From the NCBI GenBank assembly GCA_937900755.1, contig CALCDN010000001.1:1-8814 (forward strand): a DNA stretch of 8,814 bases, in the 5' to 3' direction. The first letter of the stretch is position 1, and every line of letters starts with the position of its first letter. Under the pieces are notes generated by a model. It searched no databases. It saw only the letters and a program-made list of their open reading frames with translations, and had not been told where the DNA came from. Shown in pieces: positions 1-8,012 of the stretch. The stretch is from an uncultured Acetobacter sp. (GTDB taxonomy: Bacteria; Pseudomonadota; Alphaproteobacteria; Acetobacterales; Acetobacteraceae). The position numbers and the translations under genes were made by a program.

Positions 1-132
1 CAACCCCCCCCCCCCCCCCCCTGGCGGCCCCAACCTGCCCCCCGGTACCAACCCCCCCCCCGGCGGGCCGGACCCCCCATACCCGCTGCGGCGCGCGCCG
101 CCGCCGCCAGCCTGCTGGAACCGGAAAAATGA
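1..132 (+). CDS. recN: Damaged 3' end of upstream gene, probably recN (DNA repair protein RecN)
   Basis: The frame beginning at base 1 is open to a TGA at 130-132, whose TG is shared with the ATG of ligA (ATGA overlap). The last codons read A-A-R-A-A-A-A-S-L-L-E-P-E-K, much like the alanine-rich end of RecN proteins, and recN lies directly before ligA in many alphaproteobacteria. Upstream of about base 90 the sequence is mostly C, with runs of 19 and 9 C, and translates to implausible poly-proline. The tail reads Q-P-P-P-R-R-A-G-P-P-I-P, which maps codon for codon onto a RecN-like E-I-A-R-M-L-A-G-x-T-I-T if many bases have been replaced, mostly by C, without indels. The gene name is inferred from position and this partial match; the protein cannot be confirmed from what is left. 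The start lies outside the window. Confidence 0.4.
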   Translation, partial: QPPPPPPWRPQPAPRYQPPPRRAGPPIPAAARAAAASLLEPEK

Positions 133-2219
133 CACCCACACCTCCCCCGATCGCACAGATGGACCTTGAACAGGTCCGGGCGGAGCTGGCTGACCTAGCC
201 ACCCGGATTGCCCACCACAACACCGCCTACTACCGCCATGACGCGCCAGAAATAACCGATGCGGACTATGATGGTCTACGCAGACGCTATAACGACCTTG
301 TGGCGTACTACCCCGATGCGGAGCCGCAAGGCAGCGCCGCCAACACAGTAGGGGCCACCCCGGACACGGCATTTGGCAAGCATGTCCACCTTGTGCCCAT
401 GCTCTCGCTCGACAATGCGTTCGACCGCGAGGAATTTGAGAGCTTCATGGCCCGTGCCGCCCGCTTTTTGGGGCTGGACCAGAATGACGCGCCCCCCCTG
501 CGGCTGGTGGGCGAACCCAAGATCGATGGCCTGTCCATCAGCCTGACCTATGAACACGGCCGGTTCACACGCGGGACCACCCGCGGTGATGGCACGGAAG
601 GGGAGGACGTAACCGCCAACCTGCGCACATTGGCTGGCTTGCCGCCGGAACTGCCCGCCCCCTTCCCCGACCTGATTGAAATCCGCGGAGAGGTGTTTCT
701 TTCCAAGGCCGATTTTATCGCGCTCAACACCGCACAGGAGGCGGCGGGCAAGCGGTTATTCGCCAACCCGCGCAATGCGGCGGCTGGCTCGTTACGCCAG
801 CTGGACCCTGCTGTTACCGCCCAGCGCCCCCTCTCCCTTTTTGCCTACGCGCAGGGGTTCTGCTCGCACAGGACAACCCGTAGCCACTGGGATTATCTGG
901 AGCAGTTGCGGGCCTGGGGGTTTGTGGTCAACCCGCTCTCGCGCCGGATTGATGGCGCGGCCGAGGCCGAAACCTTTTTCGAGGATATCAGCCGCAATCG
1001 GGCCGAGCTTGCCTATGATATTGACGGCGTGGTTTACAAGATAGACGACCTGAGCCTGCAGGAACGTCTGGGCTTTGCTGGCCGCGCCCCGCGCTGGGCC
1101 ATAGCGTGGAAGTTCCCTGCCGAGCAGGCCATTACGCGCCTGAACGCCATAGAAATCCAGGTTGGCCGCACCGGTGCGCTAACCCCGGTCGCTCATCTGG
1201 AGGCTGTCAATGTCGGGGGGGTGCTTGTCACCCGCGCCTCCTTGCACAATGAGGACGAGATCAACCGCAAGGATGTGCGCGTGGGCGATCTGGTGTTTGT
1301 CCAGCGCGCGGGCGACGTTATTCCGCAGGTGCTGGGGGGTGTGCCCCAGGAGGCCAACGCGGCGCAACGCGGCCCCCTGTTCCACTTCCCCGATCATTGC
1401 CCGGCCTGCGGGGCGCTGGCTGTCCGCCCCGAGGGCGAGGTTGTGCGCCGGTGCACTGGCGGGCTGACCTGCCCGGCGCAGGCGGTGGAAAGACTGGTCC
1501 ACTTTGTCTCCCGCCTGGCGTTTGACATTGAAGGGCTGGGAGAGCGCAGTATCCGCGAATTTTATGACGCGGGGCTGATCCGCACCCCCGGCGATATCTT
1601 TCGCCTTAAAGAGCATGCGCCCGCACTGGAACAGCGCGAGGGCTGGGGCGAGCAGTCCGTACGCAACCTGCTCCAGGCCATAGAGGAGCGGCGCACGATC
1701 ACGCTGTCGCGCTTTATTTACGCGCTGGGCATCCGCCGCATAGGGGAAAGCAATGCCCGCCTGCTGGCCCGCCATTATGGCACTTATGCCAACTGGCTGC
1801 GCCAGATGGAGGCTGCTACCATCATCGGTTCCGATGCCCGGCTGGAGCTTGGCTCCATTACCGGCATAGGCAACGCCATTGCGACCGACGTGGTGGCGTT
1901 TGTGGCCGAACCCCACAACCAGACCACTCTGGCCGACCTGAGCGCCATGCTGGACATTGCAGAGGAAAGTGCTGCAAACGGCGGCCCCCTGGCAGGCAAG
2001 ACCATTGTCTTTACCGGCTCACTGCTGACCATGACCCGGCCAGAGGCCAAGGCCACGGCCGAACGCATGGGGGGCAAGGTATCCGACTCCGTTTCCAAAA
2101 AGACGGACATAGTGGTGCTGGGAGAAAAAGCGGGCTCCAAGGCCAAGAAGGCTATGGAACTGAACATCCAGACCATGGACGAAGCAGAATGGAACGCCTT
2201 TTGCGTGACAAACGGATAG
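129..2219 (+). CDS. ligA: NAD-dependent DNA ligase LigA
   Basis: Seals nicks in duplex DNA during replication and repair, using NAD+ as the adenyl donor. The 696-residue protein has the full bacterial LigA order. Domain Ia carries Y34-Y35 and the D44-x-D46-Y47-D48 cluster that binds the NMN half of NAD. The adenylation domain has the K131-I-D-G motif, K131 being the lysine that is adenylylated. The OB-fold follows at about 330-415. A four-cysteine zinc finger is formed by C424, C427, C442 and C448. Helix-hairpin-helix repeats run to about 600, and a BRCT domain occupies about 618-696. Length is normal for the family (about 670-700). The start at 129 is chosen for the ATGA overlap with the upstream frame, which suggests translational coupling; the Shine-Dalgarno match is weak. 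ATG at 159 (M11) is a less likely alternative. Nothing is broken or missing. Confidence 0.97.
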   Translation: MTPTPPPIAQMDLEQVRAELADLATRIAHHNTAYYRHDAPEITDADYDGLRRRYNDLVAYYPDAEPQGSAANTVGATPDTAFGKHVHLVPMLSLDNAFDREEFESFMARAARFLGLDQNDAPPLRLVGEPKIDGLSISLTYEHGRFTRGTTRGDGTEGEDVTANLRTLAGLPPELPAPFPDLIEIRGEVFLSKADFIALNTAQEAAGKRLFANPRNAAAGSLRQLDPAVTAQRPLSLFAYAQGFCSHRTTRSHWDYLEQLRAWGFVVNPLSRRIDGAAEAETFFEDISRNRAELAYDIDGVVYKIDDLSLQERLGFAGRAPRWAIAWKFPAEQAITRLNAIEIQVGRTGALTPVAHLEAVNVGGVLVTRASLHNEDEINRKDVRVGDLVFVQRAGDVIPQVLGGVPQEANAAQRGPLFHFPDHCPACGALAVRPEGEVVRRCTGGLTCPAQAVERLVHFVSRLAFDIEGLGERSIREFYDAGLIRTPGDIFRLKEHAPALEQREGWGEQSVRNLLQAIEERRTITLSRFIYALGIRRIGESNARLLARHYGTYANWLRQMEAATIIGSDARLELGSITGIGNAIATDVVAFVAEPHNQTTLADLSAMLDIAEESAANGGPLAGKTIVFTGSLLTMTRPEAKATAERMGGKVSDSVSKKTDIVVLGEKAGSKAKKAMELNIQTMDEAEWNAFCVTNG

Positions 2220-2442
2220 AACCGCCACCCCCGCAGTTTTTTACCATTTACCTGTAAAAGAGAGATTGCCCGACGGCCAAATCTGCGCCATGCTGGCGGG
2301 CAACGAAGGGGTGGAGTTCGTCGTCCAAACCAAAAATAAAAATTCCGTGCCCAGTCCGGCTGCTGTTCCGGTATCCCCTGTTCCCATCCCCTCGGTCGGA
2401 ACTTCAGCTCATCTGGCACAAAAGAATGAAGTGAACGGCAAA
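2220..2442 (+). other. Intergenic region ligA-ppdK, likely holding the ppdK promoter
   Basis: This 223-base gap has no gene I can support. A T-run at 2237-2242 follows ligA but no GC stem precedes it, so there is no clear ligA terminator. TTTTAC (2239-2244) and GTAAAA (2254-2259) form a weak AT-rich inverted repeat. I see no convincing -35/-10 pair. The ppdK frame happens to stay open without a stop from 2266, giving up to 59 extra codons rich in Pro, Ser, Ala and Val. It has no ATG in a position with a good ribosome site, and the family N-terminus begins at 2443, so I treat it as non-coding leader. Confidence 0.5.
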
Positions 2443-5118
<2,676 letters not shown>

Positions 5119-5124
5119 GGAAAG

Positions 5125-5156
5125 AATGGCCGCCTCCTACCGGGGCGGCCATTTTT
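5125..5156 (+). terminator. Intrinsic terminator after ppdK
   Basis: A perfect 10-bp stem, AATGGCCGCC (5125-5134) with GGCGGCCATT (5144-5153), encloses a 9-base loop and runs into TTTTT (5152-5156). It starts six bases after the ppdK stop and ends 12 bases before the ppsR ATG. This is a textbook rho-independent terminator by shape. Because it lies inside what should be the ppsR leader, read-through or an upstream promoter must supply ppsR, so it probably acts as a partial terminator lowering regulator output relative to PPDK. Confidence 0.85.
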
Positions 5157-5168
5157 CAATCTGATATC

Positions 5169-5996
5169 ATGCAAAAAATTCTTACTCTCCACCTCGTGTC
5201 CGAGGCTACGGGGCAGACGCTCGATTCCGTGGCGCGGGCCTGCATAGCGCAGTTCCCCAATACAGAGGTCAGGCTACGGCACTGGAACCTGATCCGTACC
5301 CAGATCCAGCTCCGGCGGGTTTTGCGGCATATTGCCAATAACCGTGGGCCGGTCATGTCCACCCTGACAGACCCGATCCTTCAGGCGGACATGGAGGCAG
5401 GCTGCGCCAGCCTGCAGATCAGGCTTTTGGATGTGCTGGACAACGCCCTGCACTTTCTGGCCGAGGAAACCGGGGAGGAAGCAACCCGCCACCCCGGTGG
5501 CCAGTACATCATGGATGAAAACTACTACCAGCGCATTGAGGCCATGCATTACGTGCTGGCCCATGATGATGGGCAGGAAACACGTGGCCTGAACAAGGCT
5601 GACGTTATTCTGGTTGGTGTGTCCCGTGTTTCCAAAACCCCGACCTGTTTCTATCTGGCCAATCGGGGCATCAAAGCTGCCAATGTACCGCTGGTTATGG
5701 GCATAGAACCACCCGAGGCCCTGTTCACCACGACCAAGCCGGTTATTGGCCTGACCATAGACCCCGAACGGCTGATTGAAATCCGGCGGAACCGCCTGAA
5801 CCAGATGATACCAGGCAAGTCCCGCCCCGAGGCCATAACGGACTACGCCTATATTGACCTGGAAAAAGTGCAGGAAGAACTGCACTGGGCAAGGCGGCTA
5901 TGCCGCCGCCACAACTGGCCGGTTATTGATGTGACACGCCGCTCCATTGAGGAGTCGTCGGCCTCCATCCTTGAACTGATCGCCACCACGGCCTAG
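5169..5996 (+). CDS. ppsR: PPDK regulatory protein (PSRP, DUF299 kinase/pyrophosphorylase)
   Basis: Bifunctional regulator of PPDK. It uses ADP to phosphorylate the threonine beside the catalytic histidine of PPDK, inactivating it, and uses Pi to remove that phosphate with release of PPi. The 275-residue protein matches the DUF299 family length (about 270-280) and opens M-Q-K-I-L-T-L-H-L-V-S-E-A-T-G-Q-T, the family N-terminus. The nucleotide-binding P-loop is G150-V-S152-R-V-S-K156-T157, followed by P-T-C-F-Y-L-A-N-R-G, a family hallmark. The homologous enzyme acting on PEP synthetase has the same fold, but the adjacent ppdK identifies PPDK as the partner. The start is set by homology: no Shine-Dalgarno sequence is visible before ATG 5169, and the ppdK terminator occupies the leader, so translation is probably inefficient. 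The symbol ppsR is a family label; ppdR-type names are also used. Confidence 0.95.
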   Translation: MQKILTLHLVSEATGQTLDSVARACIAQFPNTEVRLRHWNLIRTQIQLRRVLRHIANNRGPVMSTLTDPILQADMEAGCASLQIRLLDVLDNALHFLAEETGEEATRHPGGQYIMDENYYQRIEAMHYVLAHDDGQETRGLNKADVILVGVSRVSKTPTCFYLANRGIKAANVPLVMGIEPPEALFTTTKPVIGLTIDPERLIEIRRNRLNQMIPGKSRPEAITDYAYIDLEKVQEELHWARRLCRRHNWPVIDVTRRSIEESSASILELIATTA

Positions 5997-6003
5997 CTGA
6001 CTG

Positions 6004-6039
6004 CCCCCTGTTGCGCCGCACAGCACGCGCGACAGGGGG
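6004..6039. terminator. Strong hairpin after ppsR, no T-tract
   Basis: CCCCCTGTTGCGC (6004-6016) pairs with GCGCGACAGGGGG (6027-6039) over 13 positions with one G-T wobble (T6012/G6031) and a 10-base loop. It begins eight bases after the ppsR stop, between convergent genes. There is no T-run on either side, so it may work as an mRNA 3' end stabiliser or a weak terminator for ppsR. The pairing is seen directly; the role is inferred. Confidence 0.5.
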
Positions 6040-6068
6040 AAATGCCCTAGAATGGCGTTGGCGGGTAC

Positions 6069-6101
6069 AAGCGCCTGCCCCCCAGACCGGGGGTGGCGCT
6101 T
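6069..6101. terminator. Hairpin overlapping the stop codon of the minus-strand secreted protein gene
   Basis: AAGCGCC (6069-6075) pairs with GGCGCTT (6095-6101). Inside it, after a small internal loop, CCCCC (6078-6082) pairs with GGGGG (6089-6093). The TAA of the minus-strand gene (6100-6102) forms part of the stem base. Neither side has a real T-tract. With the neighbouring 6004-6039 hairpin it probably insulates the two convergent genes. Confidence 0.45.
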
Positions 6102-6492
6102 AATCCGCCATTTCTTCGGCTGTCAGCCTTTGCACCCGCACGGCCTGCCCCTGTGCGTTGTAGTAGATCACGCTGCTGCCGCGCCGCTGGGCGTAGCCAT
6201 CGGGCTGGCCGTCCTTGGTCCAGAACAGCAGGCGGTTTGTATCGGGCTGCTCAATAATTCTGTCCCCCGGCGGGGTGAAGTGATATTTGCTGAAATCCTT
6301 GCGTGCACGCGGCAGCGGCAGTTTGCCAGCCAGGTTGTGCATGCTTGAGGTACGGTGGGCGTCCGAATCATCATCTTCCCCACCGTTCAGCGGGTCGCCT
6401 TCGGCATGGGCGGGCACGCCAGCCACAAGGGGCAGAGCGACCGCGCACAGACCGACCATGATTTTCCATTTTTTGCGGAATACCGGCATCAT
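6100..6492 (-). CDS. Small secreted protein of unknown function
   Basis: I do not recognise a family. The 130-residue product has a typical Sec signal peptide: basic start (F-R-K-K-W-K), a hydrophobic core at about 11-25 and cleavage predicted after A-H-A (residues 28-30). No lipobox cysteine sits at the right place, so it is probably a soluble periplasmic or secreted protein. The mature part of about 100 residues starts with an acidic stretch (E-D-D-D-S-D, about 39-44), then a basic Pro-rich segment, and ends in a compact region (L-L-F-W-T-K-D-G-Q-P-D-G-Y ... S-V-I-Y-Y-N-A-Q-G-Q-A) that looks like short beta-strands. ATG 6490-6492 is preferred over the next ATG (6487-6489) because AGGAGG lies 10 bases upstream of it. 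It is transcribed away from the YigZ family gene and converges on ppsR. Good signal peptide and ribosome site make it a real gene. Confidence 0.82.
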   Translation of the reverse strand: MMPVFRKKWKIMVGLCAVALPLVAGVPAHAEGDPLNGGEDDDSDAHRTSSMHNLAGKLPLPRARKDFSKYHFTPPGDRIIEQPDTNRLLFWTKDGQPDGYAQRRGSSVIYYNAQGQAVRVQRLTAEEMAD

Positions 6493-6502
6493 GTCGGTGC
6501 TT

Positions 6503-6508
6503 CCTCCT
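6503..6508 (-). promoter_or_regulatory. Strong ribosome binding site AGGAGG
   Basis: On the minus strand AGGAGG (plus-strand CCTCCT) lies 10 bases before the ATG at 6490-6492 and 13 before the next ATG. It is the best Shine-Dalgarno match I see in the window and decides the start of the small secreted protein gene. Confidence 0.8.
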
Positions 6509-6525
6509 TCATTCAGGCCTCTGAT

Positions 6526-6538
6526 GGCAAAATTTGCC
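6526..6538. repeat. 13-base palindrome GGCAAA-A-TTTGCC, possible operator
   Basis: Perfect inverted repeat with 6-base arms around a single base, in the leader of the minus-strand secreted protein gene about 34 bases before its start codon. The size and symmetry would suit a dimeric helix-turn-helix repressor. Symmetry is seen directly; regulatory use is a guess. Confidence 0.35.
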
Positions 6539-6554
6539 GGGTATTGCGTGACCC

Positions 6555-6593
6555 TAACACAGGTTAACGCCAGCTACCGCGTTACTCCTGTTA
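6555..6593. repeat. Imperfect inverted repeat in the divergent intergenic region
   Basis: TAACACAGGTTAACGC (6555-6570) faces GCGTTACTCCTGTTA (6579-6593) across an 8-base centre; the arms match except for a one-base gap and two mismatches near the middle. It sits between the divergent secreted protein gene and the YigZ family gene, where the minus-strand promoter should be. It could be an operator or an RNA hairpin. Confidence 0.35.
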
Positions 6594-6636
6594 CAAAAAA
6601 CTGTCAGCCCCCAGTTTTGGCATGGGCTCCCCACCC

Positions 6637-6653
6637 TCATGGCGAGGCCATGA
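6637..6653. repeat. Perfect inverted repeat TCATGGC-GAG-GCCATGA
   Basis: Seven-base arms around three bases, 46 bases before the YigZ family start codon. Its ATGGC...GCCAT core recurs at 7870-7884 upstream of the DAHP synthase gene. No T-run follows, so it is not a standard terminator. Confidence 0.35.
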
Positions 6654-6699
6654 CGCACCTTGCTTGCCCGCACCGGAACAAAAAGGATAAGAAGGCCAC

Positions 6700-7320
6700 A
6701 TGACAGAAACGCTGGTCAGTCCTTTTTTACTGGAACGCGACATAAAAAAAAGCCGCTTTCTTGCGCGCGCAACCCCCATAGCCAGCCCTGAAGAGGCCGA
6801 GGCATTTATTGCCCGCATTGCCGCGGCGGAACCCGATGCCACCCACCATTGCTGGGCCTGGCAGTTTGGCCCCCATTGCCGCTGCCACGATGCGGGCGAA
6901 CCTTCGGGCACGGCAGGCCGCCCCATTTTGCAGGTGGTGGTGGCCCAGAAGCTGGACCGGGTGGCCATTGTGGTTTCACGCTGGTTTGGGGGGATCAAGC
7001 TGGGCGCTGGCGGGCTGGTCCGCGCCTATGCCGGTACGGCGGCCGAATGTCTGCGCGAGGCCCCGAAGGAAGAACTGATCGAGCGGGTCAGGCTGGGCTT
7101 TCACTGCCCTTTTTCATTGCTGGGTATTGTGCAGGCCCGCCTGCCGGAATGGGGTGCTGAGGCCGAACCACCCGTTTACGACGCAAACGGCGCATGGTTC
7201 CAGCTCCTGCTTCGCGCGGATCTGCAACACACTGTGCGGGCAAAGCTTACAGACCTGACCAGTGGCCAGGCCGATATACGCCTTATTGCGGAAAACCCCG
7301 CGCAGCCTAGCGGGGCGTAA
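6700..7320 (+). CDS. yigZ: YigZ/IMPACT (UPF0029) family protein
   Basis: Member of the conserved family that includes E. coli YigZ and the N-terminal-domain relatives of eukaryotic IMPACT. Precise biochemical role in bacteria is not settled; a link to translation or nucleic acid binding is usually proposed. The 206 residues match the family (about 200-210). The UPF0029 domain spans about 10-120 with the opening K-K-S-R-F-L-A, H49-H50-C-W-A-W, the signature D64-A-G-E-P-S-G-T-A-G73, and V-S-R-W-F-G-G-I-K-L-G-A-G-G-L-V-R-A-Y (92-110). A C-terminal DUF1949-like ferredoxin fold fills about 135-200. ATG 6700 fits the family start and has GAAGG four bases and AAGGA twelve bases upstream. The last 14 bases overlap the end of the convergent gene at 7307-7711, and that gene's terminator lies in this coding sequence. 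Confidence 0.93.
   Translation: MTETLVSPFLLERDIKKSRFLARATPIASPEEAEAFIARIAAAEPDATHHCWAWQFGPHCRCHDAGEPSGTAGRPILQVVVAQKLDRVAIVVSRWFGGIKLGAGGLVRAYAGTAAECLREAPKEELIERVRLGFHCPFSLLGIVQARLPEWGAEAEPPVYDANGAWFQLLLRADLQHTVRAKLTDLTSGQADIRLIAENPAQPSGA
7292..7315 (-). terminator. Intrinsic terminator of the second secreted protein gene, inside the YigZ family CDS
   Basis: On the minus strand CCCCGC (from 7315 to 7310) and GCGGGG (7301 to 7296) form a 6-bp GC stem with an 8-base loop and run straight into TTTT (7295-7292). The TAG stop of the minus-strand gene (7307-7309) lies in the loop. The whole element is contained in the last codons of the convergent YigZ family gene. The stem is short, but GC content and T-run fit. 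Confidence 0.65.
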
Positions 7321-7711
7321 CCCAGCCATTGCCGGTGGAATCGCCTACCTGCCCGGACCCGAACGGGCCAGAGTTCTGGTAAGCCGAGCCATAGCGTGAC
7401 AGGTCCGAACCGGTGACCGAATCCCTGTGTACCTTGGCCAGATGGTCCGGGTCATCCCCGTGCTGGAACTCCATGGACGGGGCATCCTGGTAACCGGGGG
7501 GAAGGCTGCGGTGCCCATGCACGGTTTTTGATTCGGTGGACTTGGCCGCACCGGCACCCGTATCCATGTTGCCGCTCCCTTCGGAAAAGGAGACATCGTC
7601 ATTCGGGGTCATCAGGGGGTCCGCGTGAGCAACACTTGCTGCCCCCATCAGGCTTGCGCCCATGAAGAGGCCGGACATCACGTTTACAAACGGTCTACGC
7701 AGCTGCGCCAT
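7307..7711 (-). CDS. Second small secreted protein of unknown function
   Basis: I recognise no family. The 134-residue product has a signal peptide: basic L-R-R near the start, a hydrophobic Gly/Ala/Met-rich core (about 12-26) and cleavage predicted after A-H-A at residue 30, leaving D-P-L-M-T-P. The mature chain of about 104 residues is polar, rich in Gly, Ser, Asp and His, lacks Cys, and looks low in fixed structure; it holds H-G-H-R-S-L-P-P-G-Y (about 65-74) and several S-G/G-S-G patches. Start ATG 7709-7711 gives the complete signal peptide; upstream only GGGG about 9 bases away serves as a ribosome site. The layout (small, minus strand, cleavage at 30) matches the gene at 6100-6492, though I see no clear sequence similarity in the mature parts. 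It overlaps the YigZ family gene tail to tail by 14 bases. Confidence 0.75.
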   Translation of the reverse strand: MAQLRRPFVNVMSGLFMGASLMGAASVAHADPLMTPNDDVSFSEGSGNMDTGAGAAKSTESKTVHGHRSLPPGYQDAPSMEFQHGDDPDHLAKVHRDSVTGSDLSRYGSAYQNSGPFGSGQVGDSTGNGWVTPR

Positions 7712-7794
7712 TGCGCGTTACCCCGCAAGAAAAAAAGAAAAATACCCACACGGGCCATGAAGCCAATGGCCTTGCGAGTTCCACACTGGCAACC

Positions 7795-7823
7795 CTTATC
7801 ACACCAAAAGTGCAAAAAACCAA
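7795..7823 (-). promoter_or_regulatory. Candidate promoter of the second secreted protein gene
   Basis: On the minus strand TTGGTT (7823-7818) and GATAAG (7800-7795) are spaced by 17 bases, giving 3 of 6 and 4 of 6 matches to the sigma-70 consensus. It would start RNA about 77 bases before the ATG. One copy of the ACCAAAAGTG repeat lies in the spacer and the other just upstream of the -35. Confidence 0.35.
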
Positions 7824-7841
7824 ATTCTCTGACCAAAAGTG
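7803..7841. repeat. Direct repeat ACCAAAAGTG x2
   Basis: Exact 10-base copies at 7803-7812 and 7832-7841, 29 bases apart start to start (close to three helical turns), with a partial ACCAAA at 7819-7824 between them. They bracket the candidate minus-strand -35, as activator or repressor half-sites might. Exactness is seen; function is inferred. Confidence 0.4.
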
Positions 7842-7869
7842 GAGCGGATGCCACACCATTGGCCAGAAC

Positions 7870-7884
7870 ATGGCTTGGAGCCAT
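7870..7884. repeat. Inverted repeat ATGGCT-TGG-AGCCAT
   Basis: Perfect 6-base arms around three bases, ending two bases before the next palindrome (7887-7899) and upstream of the candidate DAHP synthase promoter. It shares the ATGGC...GCCAT arms of 6637-6653. Confidence 0.4.
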
Positions 7885-7886
7885 AA

Positions 7887-7899
7887 ACGCAATTTGCGT
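7887..7899. repeat. Palindrome ACGCAA-T-TTGCGT, possible operator over the -35
   Basis: Perfect 6-base arms around one base. Its right arm is the candidate -35 (TTGCGT, 7894-7899) of the DAHP synthase promoter, so a bound protein would block RNA polymerase. The form (6-1-6) matches the palindrome at 6526-6538. Regulator unknown. Confidence 0.4.
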
Positions 7900-7922
7900 A
7901 ATTGGTGCATTTTAGACATAAA
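7894..7922 (+). promoter_or_regulatory. Candidate promoter of the DAHP synthase gene
   Basis: TTGCGT (7894-7899) and CATAAA (7917-7922) are separated by 17 bases, with 3 of 6 and 4 of 6 consensus matches. The leader would be about 90 bases. It is the best plus-strand pair I can find in this region. Confidence 0.4.
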
Positions 7923-8008
7923 GGCAGCCGCCTTTGGCAAATCAATGCCCGAGAGAGATTGTTTTTACCCTTCTGCTTACCATCTGTGTGTAATCAGCCC
8001 AACCGAAC

Positions 8009-8012
8009 AGGA
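8009..8012 (+). promoter_or_regulatory. Ribosome binding site AGGA of the DAHP synthase gene
   Basis: AGGA lies seven bases before ATG 8020. It favours this start over the in-frame ATG at 7945, which has no Shine-Dalgarno match. Confidence 0.65.

Noticed and set aside
1..70. C-tract as an i-motif / G-quadruplex or a contingency locus
   Set aside because: The C enrichment is spread through whole codons over about 90 bases and fits base-calling error over recN better than a functional homopolymer.
1179..2419. Minus-strand open frames opposite ligA (1179-1916, 1784-2419)
   Set aside because: They lie opposite intact LigA coding sequence, have no ribosome site or domain I recognise, and are explained by GC-rich shadow frames.
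5165..5170. TATCAT just before the ppsR ATG as a -10 box
   Set aside because: It overlaps the start codon, so RNA would begin inside the gene; no suitable -35 is present.
6052..6703. Plus-strand open frames opposite and beyond the first secreted protein gene (6052-6348, 6287-6703)
   Set aside because: The minus-strand gene has a clear signal peptide and AGGAGG site; the plus-strand frames have neither and run into the YigZ family start in another frame.
7711..7728. TTGCG/CGCAA hairpin at the start codon of the second secreted protein gene as a translational switch
   Set aside because: The stem is only five base pairs and leaves the weak ribosome site in the loop; too little to claim control.
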